From G963668605 sp963793625 (GTDB lineage: Bacteria; Acidobacteriota; Terriglobia; Bryobacterales; Bryobacteraceae), in the NCBI GenBank assembly GCA_963793625.1, contig CAWCAT010000009.1:1-64000 (forward strand): a stretch of DNA of 64,000 nt. The letters are read 5' to 3'. The position numbers and the translations under genes were made by a program. The notes under the pieces are model-generated. The model saw nothing but the letters and a program-made list of their open reading frames with translations, made no database searches and had not been told where the DNA came from. Below are positions 10,164 through 19,292 of the stretch, one piece after another; position 1 is the first letter of the stretch, and the number at the start of each line of letters is the position of its first letter.

Positions 10164-12655
10164 TGAACGCAACCCGTAGGAACTTCTTGCAAGCCACGGG
10201 CGTCACGGCGATGGCGTCCGCTAGCAGTGCACAGGAAAGACGCGCACAGACCAACCGCGCCGGACTTCCCGCATCCCACGAAATCGCCAGGCGTCATGCG
10301 TTGCTGCGAGACTTGCCGACGCCCACCTTCTTCGAAGGCATGCTCCTGGGCAACGGTGACATCGGCGTGTGCGTGACGGTGCGTCCCGATGCGCTCGGTC
10401 TGCATATCGGCAAATCCGACGTGTGGGACATACGCGTCAGTGAAGACCATGAGCGCGAAGTGCTGCCGTTCGCAAAGGTATTGGAGATGTGGAAGCAGGC
10501 CGGTGATGCGGCGCGCGCTCGCGGGCAGGCGGATGCGATCAACCTGGAGAATCAGCCGCCGCTCGCCGAGTATCACAAGAAGGTGCGCGCTTCTTACGCC
10601 AAGCCGTGGCCTCGGCCCTGGCCATGCGGCATCGTGTGGATTCACTGGGACAGTCGCTGTGTGCGCCGCGTTACACAGAAGCTCGACATCGCGAGCGGAG
10701 TCCTCACGGTCACGCTGGAGCACGATGACCTGCGCGGCAAAGTTCGCAACGTCGCGCTTGAGTGTTTCGTAAGCCGCGAGAACGGGCATGTGCACGTGAG
10801 CAGTTCCGGTCCTGCGCCCATCCTCTCGGTGGCATACTATCCGCGCTATGACGCGAAGGCCATGCTGCCGAAGCCGGAACTGGAATCGCTGCCGGCCGGA
10901 TTCTTCTGCACGCAGGTTCTGCCCGCCACGGCGCCCACGGAGCAACAGCCGGATCCGCCGCGTTCTCCCAACGATCGTACTTTTGCGATGTGCGCGGCAT
11001 TGGCCGGAGACTGGAAAGCGGATCCCCCGGACACCACGCGCCAGCGCGTATTTTTGAAAGCCGCGCGCGAGCAAGCGTTCCGTTTGGATCTGACACTGTT
11101 CACCAGCCTGGACCGTCCGGACAACGCCGCGCATGCGCGTACCGAAGCAGCGCGTTTGAAGACTGTTCTCGCTCGCACGCTACGCGACGAATCCGCGCGC
11201 CACTGGCAGAAATTCTGGTCGAATTCCACAGTGGAGTTTGCCGATCGCCAGCTCGAACAGATCTGGTACCACAACCAGTATTTTCTGGCCTGCTGTCTGA
11301 AGCCCGGCAAAGTGGCTCCAGGGCTGTTCGGGAACTGGTCGAGCGGAAATATCGGCACGGCCTGGCACGGCGACTATCACATGAACTACAACACCCAGCA
11401 GGTGTGGTGGGGCGTGTTTTCCAGCAATCATGCCGAGCAGCATGAGCCCTACACACGCCTGATCGAAAGCCTCATGCCGATGGCCGAGTGGAACGCGCGC
11501 GTGCAGTTCGGCCTGCCCGGCGCCTACTTCCCGCATTCCGCTTATCCGGTGCCGAGCAAGGTCAACCCGTACCCCGTGCCGCCGTGGGGCTACGAGATCT
11601 GCGAAACGCCGTGGGCCGTGCAGAGCCTGTGGTGGCAGTACCTTTACACGCTGGACAAGGACTACCTGCGTCGCGTCTATCCGATGCTGCGTGCGGCCAC
11701 AGATTTCCTGGTGGCCTATGTGAAGAAGGGCGCCGACGGCAAGTACCACATCATTCCGACGGTCTCGCCGGAGAACTGGGGACTCACCGTCGATTTCCGC
11801 TTGAATCGCGATTGCATTATCGATCTTGCGCTCACGGAGTTTCTGCTCGATGCGATGGTAAAGGCATCCGCCGTGCTTGAGGTTGATTCCGGCATGCGCG
11901 AGAAATGGTCGGAGGTGCGGCGCAATCTCGCTCCGTATCCGACTGGCGTTGGACCCTACGGCAAGGTCTGGCTGGATGTTGCGGACGGTCCCACGGAGTA
12001 CGTATTCAATGTCCCGGTCACGCTTGCTCCGGTGTTTCCGGGCGAGCAGGTCGGGCTCGGGCTGCGGCCGGAGTTGCTGGAAATGGCACTGCGCACGGCG
12101 CGCACAGTGCGGCTCGAAGGCGGCAACGATCTGGTCTGGCAACCGATGGCGCGCGCCCGTCTGGGCATTCTGGATCTGGACTGGTTCAAGCGCGAAGTGC
12201 GTTACTGCATGACGCCCAACGGTGTCGCGAATGACCGGCTGCGCCAGATCGGCGGTCGTTACCGCGACGAAACCAATTACGACTACATGATGAACATGGG
12301 CGTGTGGACTGAAAACCTGTCGCTCCCGGCCGTGCTGAACGAGTGCCTGATGCAGAGCTACGCGGGCGTGATCCGGCTGTTCCCGAATACTCAGAATCTG
12401 GGACGTGCGCGCTTCCGCAATCTGCGCGCTGCGGGTGCATTCCTGGTTTCCGCCGCGTGGGACGGCAAGACGGTTGCGGATGTTCAGATCCACAGCGAGA
12501 AAGGCGCGACAGTGCAGCTCGAGAATCCCTGGCGTGGCGCGGCCGTGCAGGTTCGCATCGCATCCGAGAAAGCGGTAGTTCCGTCAACCGAAAAAGCCGG
12601 AGTGCTTTCCTTCGCAACCCGTCCCGGCGGAGTCTATGAAGTTAACAGAAAATAA
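10157..12655 (+). CDS. Tat-exported GH95-like glycoside hydrolase
   Basis: An 832-residue protein with a twin-arginine signal (TRRNFLQATG), an N-terminal beta-domain, and an (alpha/alpha)6 barrel of the GH95 type. Diagnostic stretches are GNGDIGVCV near residue 56, TAWHGDYHMNYNTQQVWW near 404, the acidic PTVSPENWG region near 535, and a C-terminal beta-domain. GH95 enzymes remove alpha-1,2-L-fucose or alpha-L-galactose from plant or host glycans. The gene is intact over 2.5 kb, unlike several neighbours. ATG 10163 is an equally possible start. hemH starts five bases after its stop. Confidence 0.75.
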   Translation: MAMNATRRNFLQATGVTAMASASSAQERRAQTNRAGLPASHEIARRHALLRDLPTPTFFEGMLLGNGDIGVCVTVRPDALGLHIGKSDVWDIRVSEDHEREVLPFAKVLEMWKQAGDAARARGQADAINLENQPPLAEYHKKVRASYAKPWPRPWPCGIVWIHWDSRCVRRVTQKLDIASGVLTVTLEHDDLRGKVRNVALECFVSRENGHVHVSSSGPAPILSVAYYPRYDAKAMLPKPELESLPAGFFCTQVLPATAPTEQQPDPPRSPNDRTFAMCAALAGDWKADPPDTTRQRVFLKAAREQAFRLDLTLFTSLDRPDNAAHARTEAARLKTVLARTLRDESARHWQKFWSNSTVEFADRQLEQIWYHNQYFLACCLKPGKVAPGLFGNWSSGNIGTAWHGDYHMNYNTQQVWWGVFSSNHAEQHEPYTRLIESLMPMAEWNARVQFGLPGAYFPHSAYPVPSKVNPYPVPPWGYEICETPWAVQSLWWQYLYTLDKDYLRRVYPMLRAATDFLVAYVKKGADGKYHIIPTVSPENWGLTVDFRLNRDCIIDLALTEFLLDAMVKASAVLEVDSGMREKWSEVRRNLAPYPTGVGPYGKVWLDVADGPTEYVFNVPVTLAPVFPGEQVGLGLRPELLEMALRTARTVRLEGGNDLVWQPMARARLGILDLDWFKREVRYCMTPNGVANDRLRQIGGRYRDETNYDYMMNMGVWTENLSLPAVLNECLMQSYAGVIRLFPNTQNLGRARFRNLRAAGAFLVSAAWDGKTVADVQIHSEKGATVQLENPWRGAAVQVRIASEKAVVPSTEKAGVLSFATRPGGVYEVNRK

Positions 12656-12659
12656 GAGC

Positions 12660-13700
12660 ATGGCCTATGACGCAGTGCTGCTCGTTTCTTTCGGCGGGCC
12701 CGAAAAGCGCGACGATGTGATGCCGTTTCTTGAGAATGTGCTGCGTGGCCGCAACGTGCCGCGCGAGCGCATGCTTGAGGTCGCGGAGCATTATTACCAT
12801 TTCGACGGGCGCAGCCCGATCAACGATCAGTGCCGTGCGCTGCTTGCAGCCTTGCGCGCGGAACTTGCCGCGAACGGTCCGCAGCTGCCGGTGTATTGGG
12901 GCAACCGCAATTGGCACCCGCTGCTCGCCGACACGCTGCAGCAGATGAAGGCCGATGGCATCAAGCGCGCGCTGGCGTTTACCACGTCCGCATTCAGCTC
13001 CTATTCGGGCTGCCGCCAGTACCGCGAGAACATTGCTGCGGCGCAGGCGGTGGTTGGGGAAGGTGCGCCGCAGGTCGACAAACTGCGTATGTTTTTCAAT
13101 CACCCCGGTTTTGTCGAGCCGACGATTGAGCACGTTGCCGCAAGCCTTCGCGCGCATTCCGGCGGAGCGCCGCGAAGCTGCCGCGCTGGTCTTCACCGCT
13201 CACAGTATTCCGCTCTCGATGGCGCAGGGTTGCGATTACACGAAGCAACTCGATGAGTGTTGCCGTCTGGTCGCCGAAGGTGTTGGCCGCTCCGACGCTC
13301 GCTTGGTTTGGCAAAGCCGCAGCGGTGCTCCGGGGCAGCCCTGGCTGGAGCCGGATATCGGCGATCATCTGCAAGGAACTCGCGGCCGCCGGCACGAAGG
13401 ACGTAGTCGTGGTGCCGATCGGCTTCATCTCGGATCACATGGAGGTGCTCTTCGACCTCGATTACGAAGCCGCGCACATCGCGCAAGCGGTCGGGCTGAA
13501 TCATGGTGCGCTCCGCAACCGTGGGCACGCATCCTAAATTCATCAGCATGATCCGCGAGCTGATCGTCGAGCGCATGGGCGAAGCTCCGCGCCGTGCCTT
13601 AGGTGTGTTGGGCGCGTGGCACGACGTCTGTCCCGAGAATTGCTGTCCGGCGCCTCAGCGTCCTTCGGCTGCGACACACGCCGGAATGCCGACGCGGTAA
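12660..13700 (+). pseudogene. hemH: Ferrochelatase HemH, reading frame broken three times
   Basis: Ferrochelatase inserts iron (or in some lineages acts on coproporphyrin) in the last part of heme synthesis. The N-terminus MAYDAVLLVSFGGP, the SAFSSYSGCRQYRENI metal-site region, FTAHSIPLSMA, EPDIGDHL, VVVVPIGFISDHMEVLFDLD and the C-terminal VGTHPKFISMIREL with CPENCC are all present in order, but lie in three successive frames. The breaks are near 13150, 13372 and 13500. Each step is +1, as if one extra base were present; at 13372 CTGCAAGG reads correctly as CTGAAGG. A complete gene with three +1 slips in 400 bases suggests sequence error more than decay. It overlaps the convergent epimerase by 46 bases. 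Confidence 0.85.
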
Positions 13701-14501
13701 GACGGGTACTGGAGTGCAATCCCCAGCAGTTTGCGGACGGCACTGCCATCAACGCGCCGGTCGGAACGCCGGGTTTCGGTGAGCGTTGAGCGCGGCACGA
13801 AGCCCGGCATCGGCAAGTGCAGCAAGTCCGAGCAGAATCGCGCGATCTCGATGGATGGGCACGGCTCTTCGTCGGCCACCGGCCATGCTCCGCCTGCTGT
13901 GGAGAGCAGCGCAGCTTCGGCGTGCGCCGCGAGATCGTCAACGTGTATGCGCGAGATGTAGTTCGCTCCATCGCCCGCCAGTTGGAATCGGCCCTCGCGC
14001 ATGGATTGATGTAGCCCGCGTCCAGGGCCATAGATCGCAGCAGGCCGCAGGATCATCGACGACCATGGACCGGCTGCCACCGCATTCTCCGCAGCTACGC
14101 GCAGAGTCTCGCGCGGAGTCGTGGCCGCCGTCGGCGTGTGTTCGTCGACCAGATGCTGATTGCCGTACACTCCGGTGGTCGAAAGGTAAACGACACGCCG
14201 CGCAATGCCGTGTAGTGCGGCAAGCAGGCGGGGAGTCGGGTCCCAAAGACCGGCTTCCGATCGCAGCAGCGGCAGCGAGTGCAGCACCAGGGTGTCCGGC
14301 CGTAACAGATCGCGAAGTCGGTCGAGCGTATCGTGATCGGGCAGCGCCAGTTCGTGCACGATGACGCCCAGGTTCATGGAACCCCGCCGCATTGCGAGTA
14401 GTGACAACGACGCGTGCGCCGCGAGCGGCAAATGCCCGAGCCACGCGCCGCCCCGTAAACCCGGCTCCAAAAACAAGTATGTCCAAAAAAAATCGTAACA
14501 C
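13655..14501 (-). pseudogene. NAD-dependent epimerase/SDR family protein, one frame break
   Basis: An extended short-chain dehydrogenase. DILVFGAGFTGRRVARAF (NAD-binding GxGxxG) is encoded just before 14400, and the rest, including VVYLSTTGVYG with the catalytic Tyr region, RPAAIYGPGR and HVDDLAAHAEAAL, follows in another frame ending at 13655. The break lies near 14390. The start is unclear: ATG 14501, or a TTG just downstream of a run of eight T. Likely cytoplasmic; substrate unknown, probably a nucleotide sugar or similar. Confidence 0.75.
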
Positions 14502-14539
14502 TTATCGAAACTTTGACCCTCTATAACAGGAGTCAGACG

Positions 14540-14738
14540 ATGCCCTCAGAAACAATCCCCTACGGCCGCCATGCAGCCGAGCATCGAAGACATCGTGCTC
14601 GGAGCCATCCCGGGACTTCCAAAAGTTCACCTGCACAATCCGGTTCTAGCCTACGAAGTCGGCGATGACTTCATGAAGTATTGGTACATGGCAGAAAAGG
14701 GCCAACTGGATCCCTTCACTGCATTAAGAGGGGGCTAA
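14540..14738 (+). pseudogene. Remnant of group 1h [NiFe] hydrogenase small subunit
   Basis: A strong ribosome site (AGGAG, 14528-14532) precedes ATG 14540, but only a few codons later the frame of the real protein begins at 14562. It reads TAAMQPSIEDIVLGAIPGLP, then VHLHNPVLAYEVGDDFMKYW, and ends after LDPF with TALRGG and a stop. This is the conserved second block of the group 1h small subunit. The preceding Cys-containing block (usually NGMSCDGD-like) and the following roughly 280 residues, with all the iron-sulfur ligands, are missing. The large subunit starts two bases after the stop. As written it cannot make a working electron-transfer subunit. Confidence 0.8.
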
Positions 14739-14739
14739 A

Positions 14740-16542
14740 GTGGCCACGCTAACACAAACCAGAAGGGATGTTACTGGGGGCAAGAAGAACCTGGTCAACA
14801 TCAACTGGGATCCGATCACGCGCATCGTGGGAAGTCTCGGCATCTACACTCAGATCGACTTCGACAACAAGCAGGTGGCGGACTGTTACAGCACGTCTTC
14901 GATCTTTAGGGGCTACAGCATTTTCATGAAAGGCAAGGATCCGCGCGACGCCCATTTCATCACCAGTCGGATTTGCGGCATCTGCGGTGACAACCATGCC
15001 ACGTGTGCGAACTACGCACAGAACATGGCATTCGGGGTCAGACCGCCGGACCTGGGTGAGTGGATCGTCAACCTGGGCGAGGCTGCTGAGTACATGTTCG
15101 ACCACAACATCTACCAGGACAACTTGGTCGGCGTCGATTATTGCGCGCAGATGGTGAAAGAGACGAATCCGAAGGTGCTCGCCAAGGCGGAGCAGACCTT
15201 GGCACCCCATTCCAACCAGCACGGCTTCCGAACAATCGGCGACATCATGGCCGCGCTAAACCCATTCTCGGGTGAGTTCTATAAAGAGGCTCTTGTGATG
15301 AGCCGCCTGACCCGAGAGATGTTCTGCCTCATGGAAGGGCGGCACGTACACCCATCGACGCTTTATCCGGGTGGGGTCGGCACGGTTCCGTCAACACAAC
15401 TCTTCACAGATTATCTGACGCGGCTCATGCGCTACGTCGAGTTCATGAAGAAAGTGGTTCCGCTGCACGACGATCTGTTCGACTTCTTCCTCGACGCAAT
15501 GCCGGGATATGAAAAGGTGGGACAGCGCCGCATACTACTGGGCTGCTGGGGTTCCTTCCAGGATCCGCATGCGTGCGACTACAAGTACGAGAACATGTCC
15601 GACTGGGGCCGGAAGATGTTCGTCACACCGGGTGTAATAGTGGATGGCGAGTTAGTCACCACTGACCTGGTGGACATCAACCTCGGGATTCGCATTCTGC
15701 TGGGCAGTTCCTACTACGACGATTGGGAGGAAAGTCCGACGTACGTAACGCGGGACCCGCTGGGCAACCCGGTCGATAAGCGTCACCCTTGGAACCAGAC
15801 CACCGTGCCGCGTCCACAGAAGCGCAACTTCGATGGCAAGTACACCTGGGTGATGTCGCCGCGTTGGTACGACAAACGCACGGGCGATTACCTTGCGCTC
15901 GATACGGGTGGTGGTCCGCTGGCGCGCTTCTGGGCCACAGCGCTGGCGGGGTTGGTCAACATCGGATACGTGAAGGCCACCGGGCACAGCGTCAAGATGT
16001 ACCTTCCGAAAACTGTCTCCAAACCGGATGTCGAATTCGAGTGGAAGATTCCGCGATACAGCAATGCAATCGAACGGAACCGTGCCCGCACTTACTTCCA
16101 GGCTTATTCAGCGGCTGCTGCGCTGCACTTCGCGCAGATGGGGCTTGCGGAGTTGCACGCCGGAAAGACCAAGACCTGGAGGGAGTTCAAGGTACCAGAG
16201 AACGCGATCGGCTGCGGGTTCCACGAAGCCGTGCGCGGCGTGCTCTCGCACCACGTAGTGATTCGCGACGGCAAGATCGCGAACTATCATCCCTATCCGC
16301 CAACCCCGTGGAATGCGAGCCCGCGCGATTCCTTCGGAACGCTTGGCCCGTATGAAGATGCGGTAAAGAACACGCCCATCTTCGAGGAGAATGGACCGGA
16401 CAACTTCAAGGGCATCGACATTATGCGCGCGGTGCGCAGCTTCGATCCGTGCCTGCCCTGCGGCGTCCATATGTACCTTGGCAAGGGTAAAACTCTGGAA
16501 ACCCGCCATTCACCGATGTTTGGATTGCAGGGAAAAGAATGA
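14740..16542 (+). CDS. hhyL: [NiFe] hydrogenase large subunit, group 1h type
   Basis: The 600-residue catalytic subunit of an H2-uptake hydrogenase. The proximal Ni ligands are in SRICGICGDNHATC (about residues 80-95) and the distal pair in SFDPCLPCGVHMYLGKGKTL near the C-terminus, matching the group 1h (actinobacterial high-affinity) signature. The tail after the second motif is short. Start is GTG 14740 behind a G-rich site. It heads an operon with typical 1h accessory genes (DUF5947, DUF6084, NifU-like, DUF6893). Enzymes of this group in Acidobacteria and Actinobacteria oxidise trace H2 during starvation. The gene is fully intact, in contrast to its partner. Confidence 0.93.
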   Translation: MATLTQTRRDVTGGKKNLVNINWDPITRIVGSLGIYTQIDFDNKQVADCYSTSSIFRGYSIFMKGKDPRDAHFITSRICGICGDNHATCANYAQNMAFGVRPPDLGEWIVNLGEAAEYMFDHNIYQDNLVGVDYCAQMVKETNPKVLAKAEQTLAPHSNQHGFRTIGDIMAALNPFSGEFYKEALVMSRLTREMFCLMEGRHVHPSTLYPGGVGTVPSTQLFTDYLTRLMRYVEFMKKVVPLHDDLFDFFLDAMPGYEKVGQRRILLGCWGSFQDPHACDYKYENMSDWGRKMFVTPGVIVDGELVTTDLVDINLGIRILLGSSYYDDWEESPTYVTRDPLGNPVDKRHPWNQTTVPRPQKRNFDGKYTWVMSPRWYDKRTGDYLALDTGGGPLARFWATALAGLVNIGYVKATGHSVKMYLPKTVSKPDVEFEWKIPRYSNAIERNRARTYFQAYSAAAALHFAQMGLAELHAGKTKTWREFKVPENAIGCGFHEAVRGVLSHHVVIRDGKIANYHPYPPTPWNASPRDSFGTLGPYEDAVKNTPIFEENGPDNFKGIDIMRAVRSFDPCLPCGVHMYLGKGKTLETRHSPMFGLQGKE

Positions 16543-16854
16543 ACACGGATCGTGTCAACGGGTTGGTTCAGAAGATTCACGGCCTGGCCGATTCGGACGC
16601 GCGGGAAGCCGCGCTCGAACTGGTACAGGGCGTGATGGAATTACACGCGACTGCGCTGGAGCGCATGCTGGACACCATTTGTAATTTCGATAATGGCGAG
16701 CCAATCATTGGCGCGCTTGCAGGCGCTGAAGTCAGAGATCGAGCAGGCTTTGAACGAAGCGGCACCAGACGCAGCGGCGATTGTGGTGGAAGGTGCGACG
16801 GGCGAGGCTAACGCGACCGGTTTCGTGCCGCTTGCGCAGTTGCTCGCCAGTTGA
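16539..16854 (+). pseudogene. Hydrogenase-operon NifU-like protein with internal deletion
   Basis: The first half (frame from ATG 16539, overlapping the hhyL stop by four bases) reads LVQKIHGLADSDAREAALEL and VMELHATALERMLD, the N-terminal helical part of the NifU-like proteins found in group 1h operons. After about 16720 another frame gives LQALKSEIEQALNEAAPDAA and IVVEGATGEAN, the end of a NifU iron-sulfur scaffold domain. The stretch between them, normally about 75 residues and including the CxxC cluster ligands, is absent. It would normally help deliver clusters to the small subunit. Confidence 0.7.
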
Positions 16855-16859
16855 ATTGC

Positions 16860-17504
16860 ATGAACGGATCCTTTGCAAGCTCAAAAGGCGTGTTCGACGC
16901 CCTGCGAGGATTTTCTCGCAGAGGCCGGCCAAAGGAGCAGTGTGAGCTGTGCGGTGTCGCAGTTAGTCCCGAGCATGCGCATGTGCTGCAACACTCGGAT
17001 AACCGCATCATGTGCGCCTGTGAAGCTTGTGCGATCCTGTTCAGCCATCGCGGACAGGCGAGAAGATTCACGCGCATTCCCCGTGAGATTCGCCGCATCG
17101 AGAACTTCCAAATGACAGACGTGGAGTGGAGCATGCTGCGGTTGCCCATAGACCTCGCATTCTTCCTCCGAAATTCCAGCGCCGGGCGCGTGATTGCGTT
17201 CTATCCGAGTCCGGCCGGACCCACGGAATCTCTGCTCAGTCTCGAAGCCTGGGACGATATCGTTCGCAACAATCCTGTGCTCACAGATTTACAAAGCGAC
17301 GTGGAAGCATTACTGGTCAATCGCATCCGTGACAATCGCGAATACTACATCGCGCCGCTCGATGAGTGCTACAAGCTGACTGGATTGATCCGCATTCACT
17401 GGCGCGGCTTTTCAGGCGGTGACGAAGCATGGCGTCAGATCGATCAATTCTTTGCTTCACTGCGGGAGCGCGCGAGCAATGAGGTGAACCGTGCGTGTGC
17501 TTGA
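16860..17504 (+). CDS. DUF5947 family hydrogenase-operon protein
   Basis: A 214-residue protein with a likely zinc site near the N-terminus (CELCGVAVSPEHAH, then CACEACAILF) and a conserved second half with YPSPAGPTESLLSLEAW, SDVEALLVNR and the PLDECYKLTGLIRIHWRGF block. These fit DUF5947, which occurs almost only beside group 1h hydrogenases. Its role is unknown; the Cys-rich head suggests metal or cluster handling. ATG 16860 is chosen over TTG 16851. The stop overlaps the next start by 14 bases, so translation is probably coupled. Confidence 0.85.
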   Translation: MNGSFASSKGVFDALRGFSRRGRPKEQCELCGVAVSPEHAHVLQHSDNRIMCACEACAILFSHRGQARRFTRIPREIRRIENFQMTDVEWSMLRLPIDLAFFLRNSSAGRVIAFYPSPAGPTESLLSLEAWDDIVRNNPVLTDLQSDVEALLVNRIRDNREYYIAPLDECYKLTGLIRIHWRGFSGGDEAWRQIDQFFASLRERASNEVNRACA

Positions 17505-18147
17505 ACTCAGTTTCGCCGTTGAGGGAGCGGAGCCGGTTCCATATGCAATGTCTCCGATGCTCGCGCTGAAGTTGCGGATCACGAACGGCGATGGCCGGGT
17601 GCTGATACAGAGCATCATGCTGCAATGTCAGATCCAGCTTGAGGTAGCTCGCCGGAAATACGAGAGCAGCGAGGAGCCCGGTTTGTTGGATCTGTTCGGT
17701 CCGCCCGAACGCTGGGGCACAACCTTACGCACCATGTTGTGGACGCATGCCAGCGTCAATGTTCGTCCGTTCAGCGGTAGTGCCACAGTGCAGCTTCCGG
17801 TCCCATGTACGTTTGACTTCAATGTGGCTGCGACGAAATATTTCCACGCGCTTGAAGGCGGCGAAGTGCCGCTCTGCCTGCTGTTCAGCGGTACGGTTTT
17901 TTACGAAGACGAGGATCGCGGGCTGCAAGTCGGGCAGATTCCCTGGGAGAAAGAAGTTCATTACCGCATGCCTGTGAGCGTATGGCGGCAGACGGTAGAT
18001 CTGTACTATCCGAACAGCGCGGCTCTCATGCTGCGTCGCGATGTCTTCGATCGCCTGCACGAATACAAGATGAGGAATTCGATTCCCACCTGGGAGCAAG
18101 CGATCGAGCGCCTGCTCGCAGATGTTAACGAAGAGGTGATCTCGTGA
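17491..18147 (+). CDS. DUF6084 family hydrogenase-operon protein
   Basis: A 218-residue soluble protein starting with GTG 17491 inside the previous gene. It is beta-rich, with TNGDGRVLIQSIMLQCQIQL, LLDLFGPPERWG and YYPNSAALMLRRDVFDRLHEYK. It matches my memory of DUF6084, another family tied to group 1h hydrogenase operons. No catalytic motif, signal or membrane segment is visible. Function unknown; position suggests assembly or maturation of the hydrogenase. Confidence 0.8.
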   Translation: MRVLELSFAVEGAEPVPYAMSPMLALKLRITNGDGRVLIQSIMLQCQIQLEVARRKYESSEEPGLLDLFGPPERWGTTLRTMLWTHASVNVRPFSGSATVQLPVPCTFDFNVAATKYFHALEGGEVPLCLLFSGTVFYEDEDRGLQVGQIPWEKEVHYRMPVSVWRQTVDLYYPNSAALMLRRDVFDRLHEYKMRNSIPTWEQAIERLLADVNEEVIS

Positions 18148-19292
18148 ATGCAGAACTGGTGCGAAGCATCGCAGACGCTGTGCTCTATGAGGGATACATG
18201 CTGTATCCGTGCCGGCCGACTTCAGTCAAAAATCGACAACGCTGGACGTTTGGCGGGTTATACCCGGAGTCGTTCACAGCTCGGTACGGTGATGCTTCGA
18301 GCATCCTGACAGAGTTGCTAGTCGTGCCGTCGGCAAATCCGGTTGTGAAGATCCACCTCAGGTTTTTGCATCCGTTGTCGCGCGAGGCCGAGGGTACTGC
18401 CTGGCAGGAAGCAATGGAACGCGAAATCGATTCGCCGGAACTGGAATGCTCGAAGCTTCTTGAAGAGCCTTATCGCCAGCAGTTCAGCTTTCCTGCCTGG
18501 CGCCGCTCAGAGGACGGCTTTCTGCTGCGGCAGGAACGCGTGGACGGCGGCATTAAGATGCGCGCGAAGCGTATCAGCCCGGAGCTCTACAAACTGTCAA
18601 TCCGCGTCTCGAATCTCACGGCGATCGAGATGTCGACACAAGTTACGCGCGATGAGGCATTACTTTCCGCGCTCGTTTCGACGCACGCTATTGTCACTTT
18701 GACCGATGGGGAATTCGTCTCGGCGACTGACCCGCCCGAGCGCTTTCGAGAGGCAGCGGCAGCTTGCCGAAATCTCGGCGTTTGGCCGGTGCTGGCTGGC
18801 GAAGAGGGCTCTCGTGATTGCATGCTCGCGTCGCCGATCGTCCTTTACGATTACCCGCAAGTGGCTCCGGAAAGTCCGGGTGATCTTTTCGATGGCGCAG
18901 AGATCGATGAGATTCTCACACTTCGCATTCTGACGATGACGCCTGAAGAGAAGGAACAGATGCGCCGGGTGGATGAGCGTACGCGCCGAATGCTCGAAAG
19001 AACAGAGGCGCTTTCTCCGCAGGAGTTGGAGAAGTTGCACGGCGCTTTCCGTACTTCACACGCACCGCTGAAGCGCGGTGACAGGGTTCGACTGTGGCCA
19101 AAGAAATCTGCCGACATCATGGATATCGCGCTCAAGGGACGGGTTGCTGAAATCGAAGCCGTTGAAGTCGACTTTGAAAACCAGGTCCATCTGGCTGTTG
19201 TGCTCGAAGATGATCCGGGCCGTGACCTGGGTGCGTTGCGCCAACCCGGACATCGTTTCTTCTTTTCACTGGACGAGGTGGAACCACTATGA
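18144..19292 (+). CDS. Conserved hydrogenase-operon protein of unknown function
   Basis: A 382-residue cytoplasmic protein beginning with GTG 18144, overlapping the previous stop by four bases. It has VLYEGYMLYPCRPTSVKN near the start, a large mixed middle, an Arg/Glu-rich helix (EKEQMRRVDERTRRMLERTE), and a C-terminal small beta-barrel-like part, LKRGDRVRLWPKKSAD with GRVAEIEAVEVDFENQVHLA. A protein of this size and ending is usual after DUF6084 in group 1h operons. I know no assigned activity. The SH3-like end could bind the hydrogenase or a maturation partner. Confidence 0.8.
   Translation: MNAELVRSIADAVLYEGYMLYPCRPTSVKNRQRWTFGGLYPESFTARYGDASSILTELLVVPSANPVVKIHLRFLHPLSREAEGTAWQEAMEREIDSPELECSKLLEEPYRQQFSFPAWRRSEDGFLLRQERVDGGIKMRAKRISPELYKLSIRVSNLTAIEMSTQVTRDEALLSALVSTHAIVTLTDGEFVSATDPPERFREAAAACRNLGVWPVLAGEEGSRDCMLASPIVLYDYPQVAPESPGDLFDGAEIDEILTLRILTMTPEEKEQMRRVDERTRRMLERTEALSPQELEKLHGAFRTSHAPLKRGDRVRLWPKKSADIMDIALKGRVAEIEAVEVDFENQVHLAVVLEDDPGRDLGALRQPGHRFFFSLDEVEPL

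Noticed and set aside
10129..10254. Upstream extension of the Nudix gene
   Set aside because: It would overlap the start of the divergent glycosidase, has no homologous look, and a good promoter lies inside it.
11180..12493. A 437-codon reverse open frame inside the GH95-like gene
   Set aside because: No recognisable motif; the forward gene is intact and has conserved catalytic-region blocks.
12660..13700. Programmed frameshifting in hemH or hypE
   Set aside because: Breaks differ in place and context, lack slippery heptamers with following pseudoknots, and occur in many unrelated genes; sequence error is simpler.
14499..14540. Promoter from TTGACC/TATAAC before the hydrogenase operon
   Set aside because: The two boxes are only three bases apart and cannot be a -35/-10 pair.
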